64,000 nucleotides of DNA, from positions 1-64,000 of the forward strand of contig NZ_QTNQ01000013.1 in the NCBI RefSeq assembly GCF_018424695.1, read 5' to 3'. Below the pieces are notes generated by a model, which was not told the DNA's origin, did not search any database, and saw nothing but the letters and a program-made list of their open reading frames with translations. Every line of letters starts with the position of its first letter. Position 1 is the stretch's first letter. Made by a program: the position numbers and the translations under genes. The DNA comes from Vannielia litorea (lineage in GTDB: Bacteria > Pseudomonadota > Alphaproteobacteria > Rhodobacterales > Rhodobacteraceae). This document shows positions 60,390 through 64,000 of this stretch, piece after piece.

Positions 60390-61544
60390 TCAAAGCGAGA
60401 CGATCTCCACGTTTTCACCCTTCAGCGCCAGCGCCACCTTCCCCTCGCACAGCTTCAGCGCATCTTCGCCGAACACCTCGCGGCGCCAGCCCTTCATCGC
60501 CGGAATATCCCGCTCACCGGCGGCAATCTCATCCAGTTCCGCGGCAGAGGCGATGAGCCGCTGTGCCACGTTGAACCGCTCGCCCTTGGCCTTCAGAAGC
60601 ACCCGCAGCAGGTCGGCCAGCGCCGGGTTCACCTGCAACTTCTCGCGGCGCCGGTCCGCCTTTGGGAAGTCTTCAGGATCAGCCTCCAGCCCGGCGGATA
60701 CCGCCGTGAGGATCCCCTCGGCAATTTCGCCCCGCCGCGCCTCGCGCAATAGCAGGCGAGAGCGTGACAATTCCTTTTCGTTCCTAGGCTTTGTCGAGGC
60801 AAGCTCAAGCAGAGCATCATCCTTGAACACCCGGTTGCGCGGCACGTTGCGCGCCTGCGCATAGCCCTCGCGAAAGCGCGCCAGCTCCCGCACGATGGCG
60901 AGAAACCGGCCCGAGTTGGTGCGCGTCTTCACCCGCTTCCAGGCCGCGTCAGGGTGGATCACATAGGTGTCGGGGCTCAGCAGCACGCCAAGCTCCTCCT
61001 CCACCCAGGGGCCCCGGCCCGTCTTGGCCAGTTCGGCGGCGAGATACTCGTAGACCACCCGCAAATGCGTCACATCGGCAAGCGCATATTCTTTCTGCGC
61101 ATCGGTCAGCGGGCGGCGCGACCAGTCGGTAAAGCGGCTTGATTTGTCCACCTGCGCCTTCACGATCCGCTTCACCAGCGTCTCGTAGCCCACCTGCTCG
61201 CCGAAGCCGCAAACCATCGCCGCGACCTGCGTGTCAAACAGCGGCTCGGGGATAACGCCCCCCTCGATGAAGAAGATCTCCAGATCCTGCCGCGCGGCGT
61301 GGAACACCTTCACCACGCCCTTGTTGCGGAACAGCTCGTAGAGCGGCTCCATCGACATTTCGCTGCCCACGATCGGGTCCACCAGCACCGCCTCGCCGTC
61401 TCCCGGCAGGGCAAGCTGCACGAGGCAAAGCTTGGAGTAGTAGGTTCTTTCCCGCAGAAATTCGGTATCCACGGTGATATAGGGGCCCTTGGCCGCCGTC
61501 TCGCAAAAGGCAGACAGCTCCTCGGTGGTCGTCAAAGTGCGCAT
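60390..61544 (-). CDS. rnd: ribonuclease D
   Basis: A 384-residue 3'-5' exoribonuclease. The DEDDy active site is seen in YITVDTEFLRE (D-E), FHAARQDLEIF (D) and KEYALADVTHL (Y...D). An HRDC-type helical region follows from about residue 205. It trims tRNA precursors. Confidence 0.93.
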   Translation of the reverse strand: MRTLTTTEELSAFCETAAKGPYITVDTEFLRERTYYSKLCLVQLALPGDGEAVLVDPIVGSEMSMEPLYELFRNKGVVKVFHAARQDLEIFFIEGGVIPEPLFDTQVAAMVCGFGEQVGYETLVKRIVKAQVDKSSRFTDWSRRPLTDAQKEYALADVTHLRVVYEYLAAELAKTGRGPWVEEELGVLLSPDTYVIHPDAAWKRVKTRTNSGRFLAIVRELARFREGYAQARNVPRNRVFKDDALLELASTKPRNEKELSRSRLLLREARRGEIAEGILTAVSAGLEADPEDFPKADRRREKLQVNPALADLLRVLLKAKGERFNVAQRLIASAAELDEIAAGERDIPAMKGWRREVFGEDALKLCEGKVALALKGENVEIVSL

Positions 61545-61651
61545 AGGTTGCGGGGGCTCTCTTGTTGCAGGCGCAGCCGCGCCAATGTTCTTGCCGCTCC
61601 CCGCTTTCTAGGCCCCCGGGGAAGGAAAGGAAACCCTGCCTTGACGTCGTT

Positions 61652-62248
61652 TCAGGACAAGTAGAGCGGTTCGCGCTGCCCCGAAGCAAAGCGGCGCAGG
61701 CAGGCCGGGTAAAGCCTGTGCTCCTGTTCCAGCACCCGCGCGGCCAGGGCCTCGGGCGTGTCTCCGGGCCGGATCGGCACCCGCGCCTGGCCCAGAATCG
61801 GGCCGTCATCCAACACCGGCGTCACCTCATGCACGGTGCAGCCCGCCTCGGCGTCGCCCGCCTCCAGCGCGCGGGCATGGGTGTGTAATCCGCGATACTT
61901 GGGCAGGAGCGAGGGGTGAATGTTCAGCATCCGCCCCTCCCAATGCCGCACGAAACCTTCCGTGAGCACCCGCATGAAGCCCGCAAGGCAGATCAGCTCG
62001 GCCCCCGCCGCCTCAAGCCGGGCAGTCAGCTCGGCCTCGAAGGCCGGGCGATCCTTGCCGAAGGGGCGGTGATCCACCGCACCCGTCGCCACCCCCAGCG
62101 CGCGCGCCCGTTCCAGCCCACCCGCCTCCGGGTCATTCGACATCACCAGCACGGGCCGCGCCGGGTGGCCGGGCGCGGCCATGCTCTCCACCAGCTTCAC
62201 CATGTTGGAGCCGCCGCCCGAGAGCAGAATCGCGCAGGCTCGGGTCAA
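61652..62248 (-). CDS. purN: phosphoribosylglycinamide formyltransferase 1
   Basis: A 198-residue GAR transformylase. The substrate loop is [12 protein letters not shown], the catalytic NIHPSLLP carries Asn and His, and [15 protein letters not shown] supplies the Asp. The start must be TTG 62248, overlapping the purM stop by four bases (TTGA), because the first ATG would remove the GGGSN loop. It performs the third step of purine synthesis. Confidence 0.92.
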   Translation of the reverse strand: MTRACAILLSGGGSNMVKLVESMAAPGHPARPVLVMSNDPEAGGLERARALGVATGAVDHRPFGKDRPAFEAELTARLEAAGAELICLAGFMRVLTEGFVRHWEGRMLNIHPSLLPKYRGLHTHARALEAGDAEAGCTVHEVTPVLDDGPILGQARVPIRPGDTPEALAARVLEQEHRLYPACLRRFASGQREPLYLS

Positions 62249-63291
62249 AGCAGCGTCCCGCTGTAAGAAACCCCCTCGCCCGCCACCACGCGGCCCAGCT
62301 CGAAGACGCGCTCGCCGGTCTCTTCCAGCAGCGCCTTCAGGCTCTCGGCCGCCTCGGGCGCCACGACAACCACCATGCCGATGCCCGCGTTGAAGGTCTT
62401 CAGCAGTTCCGCTTCTTCCATGCCCCCGGTCTCGGCCAGCCAGCGGAACACGCCCGGCAGCTCCCAGGCGCCCAAGTCCACCTCGGCGCCAAGTCCCTCG
62501 GGGAAAACGCGCGGCAGGTTTTCGGTCAACCCGCCGCCGGTGATATGGGCCAGCCCGTGCACCCCGCCCGCGCGGATCGCGGCCAGCACCTGACGCACAT
62601 AGATGCGCGTCGGCGTCAGCAATGCCTCGCCCAGCGTTCCGCCGCCGAAGGGCGAGGACGCATCCCATCCGAGCCCGGCCAGATCGACCACCCGGCGCAC
62701 GAGGCTGTAGCCGTTCGAGTGCACCCCGTCGGAGGAGAGCCCCAGCAGCACATCGCCCTCGGCAACACCGTCCGGCAGCGCCGCGCCGCGCTCCATGGCG
62801 CCCACGGCAAAACCGGCAAGGTCAAAGTCCTTGCCCTCATACATCCCCGGCATCTCCGCCGTTTCGCCGCCGATCAGCGCCGCACCTGCCGCCTTGCAGC
62901 CCGCCGCGATGCCTTCCACGATGGCCGCTCCGGCGGTGACGTCGAGCTTGCCGGTGGCAAAATAGTCGAGGAAGAACAGCGGCTCCGCGCCCTGGCACAC
63001 GAGGTCGTTCACGCACATGGCCACCAGGTCGATGCCCACGCCACCCACCACGCCGGTGTCGATGGCGATGCGCAGCTTGGTGCCCACCCCGTCGGTCGCG
63101 GCCACCAGCACCGGGTCATTGAAGCCCGCGGCCTTCAGGTCAAAGAGGCCGCCGAAGCCCCCGATGGAGCCCATCACGCCCGCACGGTCGGTCGATTTCA
63201 CCGCCGGCTTGATCGCCTCCACCAGCGCATTGCCCGCGTCGATATCCACCCCCGCTTCCGCATAGGTCAAACCGTTCTTTCCGTCGCTCAT
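62245..63291 (-). CDS. purM: phosphoribosylformylglycinamidine cyclo-ligase
   Basis: A 348-residue AIR synthetase. Blocks are [47 protein letters not shown], and [11 protein letters not shown]. It closes the imidazole ring in step five of purine synthesis. ATG 63291 is used, as upstream codons overlap the promoter region. It is coupled to purN. Confidence 0.95.
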   Translation of the reverse strand: MSDGKNGLTYAEAGVDIDAGNALVEAIKPAVKSTDRAGVMGSIGGFGGLFDLKAAGFNDPVLVAATDGVGTKLRIAIDTGVVGGVGIDLVAMCVNDLVCQGAEPLFFLDYFATGKLDVTAGAAIVEGIAAGCKAAGAALIGGETAEMPGMYEGKDFDLAGFAVGAMERGAALPDGVAEGDVLLGLSSDGVHSNGYSLVRRVVDLAGLGWDASSPFGGGTLGEALLTPTRIYVRQVLAAIRAGGVHGLAHITGGGLTENLPRVFPEGLGAEVDLGAWELPGVFRWLAETGGMEEAELLKTFNAGIGMVVVVAPEAAESLKALLEETGERVFELGRVVAGEGVSYSGTLL

Positions 63292-63394
63292 CCGCGCTCT
63301 CCTCGGTGCCGTCGCCGGGGAGGTAACCCAAGTGCTGCGCAAATGCCAGACTGGCTTGACCACGCAGCCCCGCGGGCCTAATCACACCCCCGGC

Positions 63395-63471
63395 GGGCCT
63401 GTAGCTCAATTGGTTAGAGCAGAGCGCTCATAACGCTTTGGTTGCGGGTTCAAGTCCTGCCGGGCCTACCA
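63395..63471 (+). tRNA. tRNA with CAT anticodon (tRNA-Ile2 likely, or elongator tRNA-Met)
   Basis: A 77-nt cloverleaf. The acceptor is GGGCCTG/CGGGCCT, the D-arm GCTCAATTGGTTAGAGC, the anticodon loop CTCATAA, and CCA is encoded. The variable loop and T-arm (TGGTT, then TTCAAGTCC) resemble the lysidine-modified tRNA-Ile2 of other proteobacteria more than elongator tRNA-Met, but the anticodon alone cannot decide. Confidence 0.85.
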
Positions 63472-63520
63472 CTCCCCCTTTTCGCTCGCCGCCCCTGCCG
63501 ATCCGCGTTAAGCCTGCGCC

Positions 63521-64000
63521 ATGGTCGATGATCTCACCCTGGCCCGCCTGCCTCTCGCCGAGGCCGCCCGCGCTGCAGCGTCAGGCAACATGGCGGGGGT
63601 CAAGGCGCCTGCTCTCAAGGCCCTGTCGGTCAAGGAAATTTCGCCGCCAGAACTCACCAAGGCCGTATCTCTGCTGGTCGACGCGGGACAGGCCGAAGCC
63701 GCCATCCGCGCCCTGAAGAAACATTGCGAGGCCAAGGCCCCGCTCGCCGCCGGATTCGCCCATCTCGGTGCGCTCTGGTTCGAGGCCGGAAAGGTCGGGC
63801 CCGCCGCCCGCGCGCTGGAACGCGCGCTCAAGATGGCGCCCGATGACCGGCAGAGCGCCTTCCTGCTCGCCGACCTCCGCCTTCAGTGCGGCGATAAGGC
63901 CGCCGCGGAAGCCGTCTGGGCCCGGGTCTTCGCCGCGCGCCCGCAGGATGCCGACATCCGCATGCGTGCCGCCACCCAGATGGCGCATTTTGGCGCGCGT
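63521..64000 (+). CDS. TPR-repeat protein, N-terminal part (cut by window end)
   Basis: The frame opens at ATG 63521 and remains open for 160 codons to the window edge. Helical repeats of about 34 residues are visible (AGFAHLGALWFEAGKVGPAA, then ALERALKMAPDDRQSAF, and ADLRLQCGDKAAAEAVW), which is the tetratricopeptide pattern. In Rhodobacterales such N-termini often precede a sulfotransferase or glycosyltransferase domain, but that part is not in view. Confidence 0.75.
   Translation, partial: MVDDLTLARLPLAEAARAAASGNMAGVKAPALKALSVKEISPPELTKAVSLLVDAGQAEAAIRALKKHCEAKAPLAAGFAHLGALWFEAGKVGPAARALERALKMAPDDRQSAFLLADLRLQCGDKAAAEAVWARVFAARPQDADIRMRAATQMAHFGAR

Noticed and set aside
1..64000. CRISPR array
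   Set aside because: No regularly spaced short repeats and no cas genes were seen.

Overview
The window reads as chromosome of an alphaproteobacterium of the Rhodobacterales (Roseobacter/Rhodobacter relatives). The pointers are a trgA-trgB-cysK block next to a photolyase gene, an AcuI-type acryloyl-CoA reductase, an HvrA-like H-NS protein, several TRAP transporters, a LuxI synthase, and GC-rich coding sequence with ATGA-type gene overlaps. This assignment is inferred from gene content, not from a marker gene.

Layout. Positions 1-175 are the 3' end of an IS5-family element. Positions 176-4890 hold a minus-strand TRAP operon (dctP, dctQ, dctM, an amidase and a 53-residue membrane protein), with a palindrome at its promoter. 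An H-NS-like gene follows. From about 5.76 to 41.98 kb the DNA looks like a mosaic island, bracketed by two direct copies of about 190 bp. One copy is the 3' end plus downstream flank of an intact tRNA-Ser(GGA) gene; the other is a decayed version.

Cargo of the island, in order. (a) 6.2-13.9 kb: a signalling cluster with two membrane histidine kinases, an Hpt protein, two response regulators with degenerate GGDEF-like output domains, a receiver-only regulator, and a LuxI-type acyl-homoserine-lactone synthase with no LuxR partner. (b) 14.2-15.0 kb: a serine resolvase with a perfect inverted repeat at its start. (c) 15.1-25.0 kb: a catabolic cluster whose dioxygenase alpha and beta subunits, cis-diol dehydrogenase and reductase resemble terephthalate TphA2-A3-B-A1. 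It also has a ThDP enzyme, a TAXI-TRAP importer, an IclR regulator and a divergent flavin reductase. (d) 25-30 kb: a gene desert and prophage debris, including a frameshifted terminase small subunit and a ParB-like/DNA methylase. (e) 30.2-32.7 kb: a mobile module of HTH protein, small ORF, DUF2924, large serine recombinase and KorB-like HTH. (f) 32.8-41.6 kb: a type I restriction-modification operon with a lone Phd/YefM antitoxin in front, a membrane protein and a DUF429 protein between hsdS and hsdR, and a YgjP-type metallopeptidase at the end.

From 42 kb on the content is ordinary chromosome. It holds a Tat-exported metallo-beta-lactamase-fold protein, a three-gene operon with two paralogous small HExxH proteins, alaX, an MscS-family channel, cysK, trgB, trgA, phr, an AGCS symporter, a VWA protein, a BCCT transporter with a universal stress protein, acuI, sufE, a lipoprotein, rnd, purN, purM, a CAT-anticodon tRNA, and the start of a TPR protein cut by the window end.

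How the genes may work together. The TRAP/amidase operon probably imports and hydrolyses an amide-linked organic acid. The island's catabolic operon would import an aromatic acid, dihydroxylate it and rearomatise it, most simply to a catechol such as protocatechuate. The signalling cluster looks like a phosphorelay tied to AHL production. The hsd operon is a defence system with uncharacterised passengers.
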